A stretch of DNA of 64,000 bases. Source: Spirochaetes bacterium GWB1_60_80. Lineage in GTDB: Bacteria; Spirochaetota; Spirochaetia; Treponematales; UBA12059. The stretch spans positions 50,591 through 114,590 of the forward strand of contig MIAR01000011.1 of the NCBI GenBank assembly GCA_001829185.1, given 5' to 3'. Position numbers and translations under genes: made by a program. Within the stretch, counting starts at the first letter, position 1. Every line of letters begins with the position of its first letter. The notes under the pieces were generated by a model. That model searched no databases. It was not told the origin of the DNA and saw only the letters and a program-made list of their open reading frames with translations. This document shows, in pieces, positions 36,575-44,949 of this stretch.

Positions 36575-38630
36575 GCGCGGCCGCAGCGCGGAAACCGGAC
36601 TACCCATCCTCTCCAATTTCCGGGCCGCCGACCTGCTGTACGTCGTCACCCTGCGTTCCCCGGTAGCCCGCGGCCGCATCAAGTCAATTCACATACCGCA
36701 CCTGCCGCGCGGTTACCGCAGCATCACCGCCGACGACATCCCCGGCGAGCCCTACCTCGAAGTCTTCGGCGCCCGCCTACCGGTACTGGCCTCCAACCAG
36801 GTAGCCTACCAGGGCGAGCCGATCGCCCTCCTGGTCGGTCCCGACCCGGCCCGATTGCGCGAGGCGCTCGAGCTGACGCACATCACCGTCGAAGCCGAGG
36901 TACCTGACTTCAACTTCAACCAGTTCAACTCGGAACGCATCGCCGCCCGCGACAGCCGCCAGTACGGCGACGTCGAATTGGCCTTCTCGATCGCCCAACA
37001 GGTGGTGGAAGGCGATTACCGCGCCGCGCCGCTGTACCACGCCGCCCAGGAAGCCCAGGGCGCCGCCGCCTGGTTCGATTACGACAAGCTGATGGTGCGC
37101 ACCGGCTGCCAATGGCCCCATCTGGTACACCGCCAACTGGCGGCCGTGCTCAAGGTCAAGGACGTTGAAGTCGTCGTCGAGGCGGCCGATCCGGGCACCC
37201 ACCTGGACAGCCGGCTCTGGTACCCTGCCCTGGTGGCCTGCCATGCCGCCCTGGCCGCCGTGCTCTGCGGCCGGCCGGCCTTATTGGTCTTGAGCCCGGA
37301 AGAAGATTTCCTGTACACCACGCTGCGCTCGCCGGTCTTCTGTTCCTACCGCGCGGCGCTCGATAAGAACGGCAACTTCAGCGCCTTGGACGCCCGGGTC
37401 ATCATCAATACCGGCGCCTATGGCGTGCTGGCCGACGAACTTTCGCGCCAGGCCATCAGCGCCGTAGCCGGCGCCTACGCGGTTCCCAACCTGCGCGTCC
37501 AAACCTTCGCGGTGCGCAGCAACCTGCCGGCCATGGGCCCCCTGGCCGGTATGGCCATACCGCAAGTGCTCTTCGCCATGGAACGCCTGGCCAACGACTG
37601 CGCCCGCCAATGCGAACTCGACCCGGTGCGCTTCCGCGCCGCCAATCTGCTCAAGCGCGGCGTCGACGGCCCCCAAGGCAAACGCAAAAAAAATATACCC
37701 TTTAGCCAACTCTGCGAGGCCGTCTGCCAGGCCAGCGACTTCTACCGCAAACATGCCTCCTTCGAGTTGGTCCGCAAGCGCCATAGCGACCCGGGCAGCA
37801 ATCCCGGCCGCGGCATCGGCCTGGCCCTGAGCTGGCAGCCGCCGGCCGGCCTCAGCGCGCCGGCCAACGTTTACAGCGCCGCCGTCGAAGTGGAACTGAC
37901 CAAGGAACTAAAAATCATCATCCGCGCCGGCCTGGTGCCCGGCACCGGCGGCACCGTCGCCATCTGGAAGGCGCTGGCCGCCGAGATCATCGGCCAATCG
38001 CCCGACACGGTGCGCATCGAGCCGGTAACGACGGCCGACCTGCCGGACTCCGGGCCGTCCACCCTGTCGGCCGGCATCACGCTAATTCCGCAGCTCATCG
38101 AGTCGGCCTGCCATACCATCCGATCGCGCCGCTTCCGCGAGGCCCTGCCAATCAAAGTGAAAAAAAGCTTACGCAACCGGCCGCGCGAGGCTGTCGGGCC
38201 TGGCGACGGCTGCGCCTGGGGCGTAGCCGCGGTGGAACTTGACCTGGACCGCTATACCGGCCAACCAGTCATCCAAGGAATCTGGCTGGCCATCAACGCC
38301 GGGCATATTCTGGACGAAGGCAAAGCCCGCCGCAGCCTGGCGGCCAGCACCGCGCTGGCCTTGAGCCAGGTGCTCAGCGAGCGCATCCAGTTTGAAAACG
38401 GCCAGGTCGGGGCGAATGCCTGGCAACAATACCGGCTAGCCAGGTTCATGGAAATTCCGCCCATCCATATCAGCTTCTGCGGCAACGAGCCCGGCTCCCC
38501 GGCCGCCGGCCTGGGTGACCTGCCCTTCAGCCTGGTCGCCCCGGCCCTGACCAACGCCCTCAGCCAAGCCCGCGACACCGCCTGGCTGGCCGATTTCGCC
38601 GGCGACATCCCGCACGGAGGCGACCGGTGA
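36567..38630 (+). CDS. Xanthine-dehydrogenase-like molybdopterin-binding subunit, divergent
   Basis: 687 residues from ATG 36567, overlapping the aminotransferase stop (ATGGATAA). The overall pattern is the aldehyde oxidase/xanthine dehydrogenase large subunit: an N-terminal a/b hammerhead (LRSPVARGRIKSIHIP, NQVAYQGEPIALLVG) and a long cofactor-binding part. Several usual cofactor motifs look altered. The GGGFG stretch reads ADPGTHLDS, FRGFG reads AMGPLAG, GQG reads GTGGT, and the catalytic-Glu region GEPP reads GLGDLPF, giving Asp for Glu. These comparisons rest on remembered consensus. Either the substrate is unusual or the protein has lost hydroxylase chemistry. It is followed by the iron-sulphur and FAD subunits. 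Confidence 0.8.
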   Translation: MDKRGRSAETGLPILSNFRAADLLYVVTLRSPVARGRIKSIHIPHLPRGYRSITADDIPGEPYLEVFGARLPVLASNQVAYQGEPIALLVGPDPARLREALELTHITVEAEVPDFNFNQFNSERIAARDSRQYGDVELAFSIAQQVVEGDYRAAPLYHAAQEAQGAAAWFDYDKLMVRTGCQWPHLVHRQLAAVLKVKDVEVVVEAADPGTHLDSRLWYPALVACHAALAAVLCGRPALLVLSPEEDFLYTTLRSPVFCSYRAALDKNGNFSALDARVIINTGAYGVLADELSRQAISAVAGAYAVPNLRVQTFAVRSNLPAMGPLAGMAIPQVLFAMERLANDCARQCELDPVRFRAANLLKRGVDGPQGKRKKNIPFSQLCEAVCQASDFYRKHASFELVRKRHSDPGSNPGRGIGLALSWQPPAGLSAPANVYSAAVEVELTKELKIIIRAGLVPGTGGTVAIWKALAAEIIGQSPDTVRIEPVTTADLPDSGPSTLSAGITLIPQLIESACHTIRSRRFREALPIKVKKSLRNRPREAVGPGDGCAWGVAAVELDLDRYTGQPVIQGIWLAINAGHILDEGKARRSLAASTALALSQVLSERIQFENGQVGANAWQQYRLARFMEIPPIHISFCGNEPGSPAAGLGDLPFSLVAPALTNALSQARDTAWLADFAGDIPHGGDR

Positions 38631-39115
38631 ACATCCAATTCATCCTCAACGGCGACGACATCCAGATGACCGTGGACCCGGCCGACCGGCTGGCCGACCT
38701 GCTCAAACGCAAGAGCCTGGCCGATTCGGTGCACGTCAATTGCGGCCTGGGCAGCTGCGGCCGCTGCATGGTCATCTGCAACGGCCGGCCGGCCAACGCC
38801 TGCATGATACCGGCCTTCCAGCTGCGCAACGCCGAGATCATCACCTACGAAGGCTTGGTGCAGACCCCGGAATTCCTGCTGATCGAGAAGGCCTGCGCCC
38901 AACACGGGCTGGAGCTCTGCCAGTTCTGCAAACCGTCCGTCTACCTGCTGCTGGCGGTGCTGCTGGAACAGCACAACCGGCCGAGCGGCGACGATATCCG
39001 GCAACTGCTCTCGGCCGTCAATTGCCGCTGCAGCGCGTCGGAAGATATCTTTACCGTCGCCGCCGCCGTTTACCACCTGAAGGAAGGGAGATTCAATGGC
39101 CATGCGGGTAAATGA
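38627..39115 (+). CDS. [2Fe-2S] subunit of XDH-like oxidoreductase
   Basis: 162 residues. GTG 38627 overlaps the previous stop as GTGA. The N-terminal plant-type ferredoxin domain has its cysteines in NCGLGSCGRC with a fourth in ANAC. The C-terminal helical domain keeps a second cluster site (CQFCKPS, then NCRCS). Family proteins usually have CGQC and CRC here. It carries electrons between the molybdenum-type and FAD subunits. Confidence 0.88.
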   Translation: MNIQFILNGDDIQMTVDPADRLADLLKRKSLADSVHVNCGLGSCGRCMVICNGRPANACMIPAFQLRNAEIITYEGLVQTPEFLLIEKACAQHGLELCQFCKPSVYLLLAVLLEQHNRPSGDDIRQLLSAVNCRCSASEDIFTVAAAVYHLKEGRFNGHAGK

Positions 39116-39938
39116 AGTCGCCTCCCCCAAAACCCTGGCCGAGGCTGTCGCCTTCCTGCGCCGCCATCCGCAAGCCTTGCCCTGCGGCGGCTGTACCAGG
39201 CTTTTGCCCGACCCGGCCTTCGCCCAGAAAAACCTGTCACTGCTCAGCCTGGGCTGGATCAAGGAACTGCAGGCCATCAACCGCACCGACCGCTACATCG
39301 ACCTCGGCAGTTGCGTCAGCCTGAATGGCGTGCTAGCCTTGCCCAACATCCCGGCCCTCGATCCGCTCAAGAAAGCCCTGCTGACCATCGGCAGCGCCAG
39401 CATCCGCAACCGCGCCACCCTGGGCGGCAACATCTGCGGCCGCGACAGCTTCGGCAGCGCCTTTCCGGCGCTAAGCGCCATGGAGGCCACCGTCGAACTG
39501 CGCAGCGCCGCCGGCACCCAGTGGCTCAGCATCCACGACCTGGTGGGCCAGGACAACCTGCCGGCCATCCCGGCTGGCAGCTTCCTGGACCGGGTGCGCG
39601 TCCCGCTGCGCGACTGGGAACACAACTGCATCGTCCGCAAAGGCCCTGGACTGCTTCCCGGTGATACCAATATCACGCTGACCATCGTGGCCAATATCGA
39701 AAAGGACGCCATCTCCGAAATCCACATCGTGCTGACCGGCCGCCAGCTGGTGCGCAACCGGGCGCTTGAGATGAGGCTGACCGGCAAGAAGCTGCCGCTG
39801 CCGGCCAAGGAATCCGAGAACTGCCACCACGATTTCCTGGAAAGCGCGGTGGAGGCCGGGTTACCCGCCGGCCAGGCCATCGCCGTGGCCGACAGCGTAC
39901 GCGCCTTCCTGGTCGACCTGTCCGGCGGCGCGTCATGA
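39096..39938 (+). CDS. FAD-binding subunit of XDH-like oxidoreductase
   Basis: 280 residues. ATG 39096 follows GAAGGGAG and overlaps the iron-sulphur gene by 20 bp. FAD-binding PCMH-type domain: SPKTLAEAVAFLRRHP, ALPCGGCTRLLPDP (where the family usually has a GGT/GGG-type loop), LTIGSASIRNRATLGGNICGRD and FPALSAMEATVEL. The CO-dehydrogenase C-terminal domain follows, with a less clear LRDWEH stretch and no obvious Arg/Lys pair. Completes a three-subunit oxidoreductase in large/FeS/FAD order. Confidence 0.87.
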   Translation: MAMRVNEVASPKTLAEAVAFLRRHPQALPCGGCTRLLPDPAFAQKNLSLLSLGWIKELQAINRTDRYIDLGSCVSLNGVLALPNIPALDPLKKALLTIGSASIRNRATLGGNICGRDSFGSAFPALSAMEATVELRSAAGTQWLSIHDLVGQDNLPAIPAGSFLDRVRVPLRDWEHNCIVRKGPGLLPGDTNITLTIVANIEKDAISEIHIVLTGRQLVRNRALEMRLTGKKLPLPAKESENCHHDFLESAVEAGLPAGQAIAVADSVRAFLVDLSGGAS

Positions 39939-40831
39939 AGGGGCGCCTTTACCTGGTGCCGGTGCCCATCGGCAGCGGCCTGCCGGACGTTGAGCTGTCG
40001 GCCGGCGTCCTGGCCGTCATCCGCTCGGTACGCGACTTCGTGGTGGAAAACGAGCGCACCGCCCGAAGGCTCTTGTCACGTACTCTGGACGCCGAGGCCA
40101 TGGCCGCCGTCAGCCTGGCCGAACTGAACGAGCACACGCCGCCGGAAGACCTTGAACCGCTCCTGGAACCGCTGCTGGCCGGCCGCGACTGCGCCATCCT
40201 GTCGGAAGCCGGCAGCCCCTGCATCGCCGACCCGGGCGCCGGCCTGGTCCAGTTGGCGCACCGCGCCGACATTACCGTCTGCCCGCTGCCGGGGCCAGTC
40301 TCGCTGATGCTGGCCCTGATGGCCTCGGGCCTGGGCGGCCAGCACTTCAGCTTCGCCGGCTACCTACCGGTGGAGGAAAGCGCCCGCCGCCAAGCCCTGC
40401 AGGACATGGAGAAGCACTCCGCCCAGACCGGCTGCACCTGGCTGTTCATCGAGACGCCCTACCGCAATGACGCCATGATCAGAACGGCCTTGGCCAGCCT
40501 GCGCAACGGCACCCAGTTCTGCGTGGCGGCCGGCCTGCAGAGCGCCGAGCAGCGCATCGTCAGCCAATCCATCGCCCGCTGGCAGCGACAGCCCTACCTG
40601 CCCGGCAAGGTGCCGGCCGTCTTCGTACTGTCGGCCGGCGACGGCAGTACCGCCGGCCCGGACAAAGCGGCTGGCGGCGGCAGCTTCCGGCCAACCGACC
40701 GCCCGTCAAGCGCCCCCGGCAGCCAGCGGCCAAGCCGCCCAGTCCGGCCGGACAGCCAGGCCAAACGCCCAGCGCCGCGGGGGCAGCACCCCCCAAAACG
40801 GCCAGCCAAGCCAAAAAAGCGCGGCTCGTAA
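39935..40831 (+). CDS. Tetrapyrrole-methylase-fold SAM methyltransferase (RsmI-like)
   Basis: 298 residues. ATG 39935 overlaps the FAD-subunit stop as ATGA. The first 235 residues match the RsmI/YraL-like group: GRLYLVPVPIGSGLP, ILSEAGSPCIADPGAGLVQLAH, PLPGPVSLMLALMASGLGGQ and FIETPYRNDAM. RsmI itself 2'-O-methylates 16S rRNA C1402. This protein has weaker motifs and may be a paralogue with another substrate. The last 60 residues are a basic, Pro/Arg/Lys-rich low-complexity tail ending KRPAKPKKRGS, which could bind RNA. Its place at the end of the NusG-led operon is unusual. Confidence 0.8.
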   Translation: MKGRLYLVPVPIGSGLPDVELSAGVLAVIRSVRDFVVENERTARRLLSRTLDAEAMAAVSLAELNEHTPPEDLEPLLEPLLAGRDCAILSEAGSPCIADPGAGLVQLAHRADITVCPLPGPVSLMLALMASGLGGQHFSFAGYLPVEESARRQALQDMEKHSAQTGCTWLFIETPYRNDAMIRTALASLRNGTQFCVAAGLQSAEQRIVSQSIARWQRQPYLPGKVPAVFVLSAGDGSTAGPDKAAGGGSFRPTDRPSSAPGSQRPSRPVRPDSQAKRPAPRGQHPPKRPAKPKKRGS

Positions 40832-40888
40832 GCGGCGGGAAGGCAACAGCCCTTGACTAATCGCCGAAATGGGCTAGATTGAGAAGAT

Positions 40889-41698
40889 ATGGCAGCACTC
40901 ACCCCCAAAGATTTCTACGAGCAATATCAAAATGAGGAAATCAGCGTCAGCCCGTTCACCTCGGTCAAAATGGGGCTACTGCCGGGTCAAACCAGCCTGC
41001 GGATAGACACCTATACCATCGCCTGCGTGCCCTATCGCCTGGCCATGAGCAATGCCAAATACCTGGCGTCGTTCTCGCGCGAGGAAATGGCCTTCTTCCA
41101 GCGCTACATGAAGGGCTTGATCGGCGTCACCCAGCATATCCAACCAGCCAACTCGCTGCAGCCGATCAAGATATTCGCCCGCTGCACCATGCAAAACCTG
41201 ATGCCGATGCCGGGTCGCGAGACGGTGGGCATCATCAGCGTGGAGTGGAAGCCTTGCCCGCCAGACCTTATTGCCATGATTGGCGACTACCTGATGCTAC
41301 TAGAGCGCCTGAAGCAGGAATATGGAAACACCGAGTACCAGCCGGTTCCCATTAACGGCCCCAACACCCAGCTGCTGGGCTACAACAATTTCGCCGAATT
41401 GACCATTGATAAGGCTAAACACCGGGTGGCGGTATTCCTGCTCGGCACCAACCGGCTCGATTTCCTGATCCCCCTCAACGGACCGCCCCTGGACAACGGC
41501 CAAGCCGTCATGGTCAAGCTCTATTTCAAGAGTTTCCAGTTCATGGCGCGCGGCAAGGTGGCCGAAGTTCTAAAACTACCGAACGGTGCCCAAAAAATCC
41601 GGGCCGAGCTCGATTTCTGCGTCGAGCTGGTCGATATCCTCGAGCGCTTCCGTTTCGCCGCCCATTTCGACGTTAAACCGGATGGCGACCCGGCCTGA
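40889..41698 (+). CDS. Conserved hypothetical protein, possibly PilZ-like
   Basis: 269 residues, soluble. ATG 40889 starts MAALTPKDFYEQYQNEEIS. The protein has two halves, an alpha/beta N-terminal part (VKMGLLPGQTSLRIDTYTIA) and a beta-rich C-terminal part from about 165 (FAELTIDKAKHRVAVFLLG, NGQAVMVKLYFKSFQFMARGKVAEVL). The second half has the strand pattern of a degenerate PilZ barrel, without the RxxxR and D/NxSxxG c-di-GMP motifs. I infer a PilZ-like regulator only tentatively. Upstream of the FHA gene on the same strand. Confidence 0.5.
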   Translation: MAALTPKDFYEQYQNEEISVSPFTSVKMGLLPGQTSLRIDTYTIACVPYRLAMSNAKYLASFSREEMAFFQRYMKGLIGVTQHIQPANSLQPIKIFARCTMQNLMPMPGRETVGIISVEWKPCPPDLIAMIGDYLMLLERLKQEYGNTEYQPVPINGPNTQLLGYNNFAELTIDKAKHRVAVFLLGTNRLDFLIPLNGPPLDNGQAVMVKLYFKSFQFMARGKVAEVLKLPNGAQKIRAELDFCVELVDILERFRFAAHFDVKPDGDPA

Positions 41699-41750
41699 AC
41701 ACGGACAACGCCGCATTGCCAAAAGCCGGCGACAGGTTTACAATGCCGGT

Positions 41751-42095
41751 ATGCAGGACAAGACCATCGTCAATACCAGCAAAATCGGCCAACGCCTCGA
41801 CGCCATCGTCAAGCACGAGCAAGTTTCCTACCTGATGTTCAACAACGCCAAGGTGCCGTTGGTGGCCGTCATCAATATCGGCCGGGCCGCCGACAGCGAC
41901 GTCGTCATCGACGGCATGCTGGCCAGCCGCCACCACGCCGTCATCCAAAAAATCAAAGACGCCTATTTCCTCAAGGACATGGGTAGCACCAACGGCACCC
42001 TGCTGAACGGCGAACGCATCCCGCCGGACCTGTACGTCAAGCTGTCGCGCGGCGACACCATCACCATCGGCAAAACCAGCCTGGTCATGCAATAA
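41751..42095 (+). CDS. Small FHA-domain protein
   Basis: 114 residues from ATG 41751 (MQDKTIVNTSK); longer in-frame extensions overlap the previous gene and lack a ribosome site. A forkhead-associated domain covers residues 38-112: INIGRAADSDVVIDGMLASRHHAVI and KDMGSTNGTLLNGERI, with the Arg, Ser, His and Asn that bind phosphothreonine. It would bind a partner phosphorylated by a Ser/Thr kinase, and one is encoded 2.9 kb downstream. The TAA stop forms part of the 4-bp junction of an R1 element. Confidence 0.9.
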   Translation: MQDKTIVNTSKIGQRLDAIVKHEQVSYLMFNNAKVPLVAVINIGRAADSDVVIDGMLASRHHAVIQKIKDAYFLKDMGSTNGTLLNGERIPPDLYVKLSRGDTITIGKTSLVMQ

Positions 42096-42228
42096 CAGGT
42101 TGTTGAAAAAGCCGGTTGCTTTCTCAACAACCTTAACAATTCCTCACATACCTTGCGGTATGTTGCGTAATTGTGACTGTTTTGGAAATGTTGAAAAGCC
42201 GCATTCGCGTTTTTCAACACCCTAATAG
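42092..42228 (-). mobile_element. R1 repeat element, copy D (diverged)
   Basis: About 137 bp in reverse orientation, more diverged than A-C, with the three-hairpin plan kept and compensatory changes in the central stem (CACATACCTTGCGGTATGTTG). Ends are ATAA at 42092-42095 and ATAG at 42225-42228. The FHA gene's TAA stop is the left junction. This subtype contains GACTGTTTTGGAAATG between the second and third hairpins. Confidence 0.8.
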
Positions 42229-42285
42229 CCGGGCGACCAGGCCGACCAAACGGTCAGCGGCGGCCCGCCTGGTCGACTAGTCGGC

Positions 42286-43209
42286 TCAGTCGGCCTCGCC
42301 GGCCTCGTCATCGCCAGACGCGGCTCCAGCCACCAGCGCCGGGTCGAGCTGTCCGGCCTTGGCCTTGAAGGCCTGGGCAAAGCTCATCTTGGGCACCAGG
42401 CAGGCTGCCTTGGCCGGCACCAACACCTCTTCGCCGGTCTGCGGATTCTTCATCACCCGGGCCTTGCGGGCGGCCTGCGGCTTGAGCGACAGGCTGCCCA
42501 GCCGTCCCAGATTAACCTTCTCGCCCAATAACAGGCCACTTTCCACGGTGGCCAGGTAGTCGTCCAGCACCGCCCGGGTCTGCACCTGGGTCAGGCCGTT
42601 CTTTTTTGCCAGGTACGAGACTATCGATTTTAGTGTAAACTGATCCAGGCCGGTGTCCATGGCCAGGCTGATGCCGCGGTTCAACTTGACGAAGGCGTTG
42701 GTCAGAAAGATCGTCGCCTCGCGGATACGCTGCTCCTGGTCGACGTCTGGCGTGCCCGGCGGGCAGGCGGCGATGCGATAAATCAGCGACGAATGTTTAA
42801 GGGTTGAGCCGCTGAAACCGGCCACGGCGTCCTGGCGCAACGGGCCGACCAGGCTGACCGCCGAACTCTGCACCAAATCCGGCACGTCGGAGCGGAACTT
42901 GACCGAGGCGTATTCTAGCCAGCGGCCGGCGGTCTGCACTGTGCCCAGGCTGATCAGCGAGCCGGAATAGGTCAACACGATGGCGCCGCGGTAGTCATCG
43001 GCCGACAATTCCTCGATCATGGCCATGCCCAGATTGTGGATCTGGCCGCAGAACATCTGGTATTTGTCTTCCCACACGCGGGCAAAGCGCGCTCTCGCCT
43101 CGTCCAGAGGCAAGCCGGCCAGACCCGAGGCCGGAATCAAGGCATCAATCTGAGTCCGGATCACCTCCGGCAATTCCGCGAAACACTGGGCACTTTCCTT
43201 ACTGCTCAT
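42286..43209 (-). CDS. Unrecognised N-terminal domain fused to an HU/IHF-type DNA-binding domain
   Basis: 307 residues from ATG 43209 (MSSKESAQ), chosen because GGAAGG sits seven bases upstream. Residues 1-185 share a pattern with the divergent neighbour at 43365: RGAIVLTYSGSLISLGTVQ, EYASVKFRSDVP, and SSLIYRIAA. Residues 195-285 match HU/IHF (FTLKSIVSYLAKKNGLTQVQ, GEKVNLGRLGSLSLKPQAAR, ARVMKNPQTGEEVLVPAK). The tail is acidic. HU domains bend DNA. The N-terminal domain is unknown to me and may bind a partner or ligand. See the paired gene for the shared domain. Confidence 0.8.
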   Translation of the reverse strand: MSSKESAQCFAELPEVIRTQIDALIPASGLAGLPLDEARARFARVWEDKYQMFCGQIHNLGMAMIEELSADDYRGAIVLTYSGSLISLGTVQTAGRWLEYASVKFRSDVPDLVQSSAVSLVGPLRQDAVAGFSGSTLKHSSLIYRIAACPPGTPDVDQEQRIREATIFLTNAFVKLNRGISLAMDTGLDQFTLKSIVSYLAKKNGLTQVQTRAVLDDYLATVESGLLLGEKVNLGRLGSLSLKPQAARKARVMKNPQTGEEVLVPAKAACLVPKMSFAQAFKAKAGQLDPALVAGAASGDDEAGEAD

Positions 43210-43246
43210 ACGCATCCTTCCATGATACAAGGCTCGATTCCAGCAA

Positions 43247-43276
43247 AGTATAACACTTGACAGCCACGGTCGCCAA
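43247..43276 (-). promoter_or_regulatory. Candidate promoter of the HU-fusion gene
   Basis: On the minus strand TTGGCG (43276-43271) and TATACT (43252-43247) are 18 bp apart, about 40 bp before the ATG. Divergent to the promoter at 43304-43332. Confidence 0.5.
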
Positions 43277-43303
43277 TTTATGCCGACCGCTTGGCGCTTT
43301 ATT

Positions 43304-43332
43304 TTGCAATTGCCGGCTATTTGAGCTACAAT
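43304..43332 (+). promoter_or_regulatory. Candidate promoter of the 43365 gene
   Basis: TTGCAA (43304-43309) and TACAAT (43327-43332) with a 17-bp spacer, 32 bp before the ATG. Its -35 lies about 28 bp from the -35 of the divergent promoter, so one protein could control both. Confidence 0.55.
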
Positions 43333-43364
43333 AAGACAGCGATACGCTACTAGGGAGGTACTTC

Positions 43365-43889
43365 ATGGAAACATTCAACAGCCTATCCGAGCCGATCCGC
43401 AATCATATCCGTCAGATCAGCAAAACCTCCGGCTTGCCGGCGGGCAACGACAGCCTAGAAGCCCTGGCCAAGGCCTGGCTGGAAAAAAGCAACGCCTTTG
43501 CGTCGATCATCGCCCAAGGTCCGCTCGACGAGGTCAGCTTTTTCGGCAAGGACGAGCAGCGCGGCGCCCTGGCCCTAACCTGGTCGGGCTCGCTGCTGAC
43601 CATCGGGCCGCTCCAGAACGGCAAGCGCCGCTGCGAATACCAGTCGATTGGCTTGCGCACCGACGTGCCGGCCTCGGCCGTTCATGAAGGCTCCGAACTG
43701 GCCGCTGACATCGAAAGCGACGCCGCCGTCGAATTCAAGCTTGGCCCCATCCAGCAAAGTTCGCCGGTTTACAAGATCGCGGCCACCCGCCTGCAGTTGC
43801 CGCCGGCCGAAGAGGCCGAGCTGCTCACCAAAATGAACCAGACTATCGTTGCCGAGTTCGTCGAAGTCAACAAGACGATCATTGGTTAA
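43365..43889 (+). CDS. Stand-alone paralogue of the HU-fusion N-terminal domain
   Basis: 174 residues. ATG 43365 follows AGGGAGG. The protein lacks the HU domain but matches the divergent neighbour along its length: RGALALTWSGSLLTIGPLQ, CEYQSIGLRTDVPAS, and SSPVYKIAATRL. No signal peptide or membrane segment, so it is cytoplasmic. The divergent gene pair with facing promoters suggests that the two proteins interact or that one regulates the pair. It ends 8 bp into the likely start of the phosphoesterase gene. Function unknown. Confidence 0.75.
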   Translation: METFNSLSEPIRNHIRQISKTSGLPAGNDSLEALAKAWLEKSNAFASIIAQGPLDEVSFFGKDEQRGALALTWSGSLLTIGPLQNGKRRCEYQSIGLRTDVPASAVHEGSELAADIESDAAVEFKLGPIQQSSPVYKIAATRLQLPPAEEAELLTKMNQTIVAEFVEVNKTIIG

Positions 43890-44898
43890 GCCTTTGGAGA
43901 CGACCCGGCGACTGCGCGAGATTTTCAGGCGACCGGCCACGGCCGGCTCCGCCGCCTGGTCGACCCTACTCGACGGGCTGGTTAGTTGCCTGGAGGGGGA
44001 AGCCCCATCCCGGCGTCCGGCCGACCGCCACGCTCTGGCCGGGGGCCTGTTGCGCCTGGAGCCGTCGCTGCCCACCCTGATCATCCCGGATCTGCACGCC
44101 CGAATGGATTTCTTCGCCAGCATCTTCGAATACCGCATGACGCCAGAGCAGACCGTAGCCGAGGCTTTGACCGAAGGTAGCATCAATATCCTCTGCCTGG
44201 GCGACGGCTTCCACGCCGAAAAGCGGGCCTACGTCCGCTGGCAAACCGCCTTCCAGGAATTCGTCGGCGGCTTCCGGCAGCACCGGGCCATGGACGAGGA
44301 GATGCGCGAAAGCCTCGGCCTGATGGAAATGGTCGGCACCGCCAAACTGGCTTGGCCGGAGCGCTTCCACTTCCTGAAGGGCAACCACGAGAATATCCTC
44401 AATGAAACCGGAGGTGGCAACTTCGCCTTCCGTAAATTCGCCTACGAAGGCGACATGGTAAGGGATTGGGTCAGCCACTTTTATGGCGAGGACTTCCTGC
44501 AGCGCTACGCCCACTTCGAGAAGAGCCTGCCGCTCTTCGCCATCGGCGGCCGCTTCCTGGCCTCGCACGCCGAGCCAGCCGCCTTCTACCCGGCCGAGGA
44601 CATCGTCAATTTCCGCGACCACCCCGAGCTGGTCAGCGGCCTGATCTGGACCGATAACGACGCCGCCGCGCCCGGCAGCGTGGCAGCCATGCTGGCAGCC
44701 CACCTGCCGAACCAGGTTGATGCCGTCTACTTCGGCGGCCACCGCACTATCAGCGGCCGCTACCGGCTGCGGGCCGAAGGGCGCTTCGTCCAGATCCACA
44801 ACCCGGACCGCTTCAACGCCGCCTGGGCCATGCCCGACCGGCCCTTCGACCCGGCCGGCGACGTTGGCGAGATCGCCGACGCCAGCGGCACGTTCTGA
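43882..44898 (+). CDS. Calcineurin-type metallophosphoesterase
   Basis: 338 residues from TTG 43882, which overlaps the previous stop (TTGGTTAA). No ATG fits. Metal-binding motifs are in order: Asp-x-His in IIPDLHARMDFF, GD in LCLGDGFHAEK, GNHE in FLKGNHENILNE, His in FLASHAEPAAF and GGH in YFGGHRTISGRY. These place it with PPP-like/calcineurin phosphatases. No signal peptide. It is followed within about 50 bp by a Ser/Thr kinase gene, so a protein-phosphatase role opposing that kinase is possible, but nucleotide or phosphodiester substrates cannot be excluded. Confidence 0.83.
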   Translation: MVKPLETTRRLREIFRRPATAGSAAWSTLLDGLVSCLEGEAPSRRPADRHALAGGLLRLEPSLPTLIIPDLHARMDFFASIFEYRMTPEQTVAEALTEGSINILCLGDGFHAEKRAYVRWQTAFQEFVGGFRQHRAMDEEMRESLGLMEMVGTAKLAWPERFHFLKGNHENILNETGGGNFAFRKFAYEGDMVRDWVSHFYGEDFLQRYAHFEKSLPLFAIGGRFLASHAEPAAFYPAEDIVNFRDHPELVSGLIWTDNDAAAPGSVAAMLAAHLPNQVDAVYFGGHRTISGRYRLRAEGRFVQIHNPDRFNAAWAMPDRPFDPAGDVGEIADASGTF

Positions 44899-44949
44899 GA
44901 GCCGGGGGCTAGTGCCCGCCCCGATGCAAGCAACCTGGAGGAATTAAAT

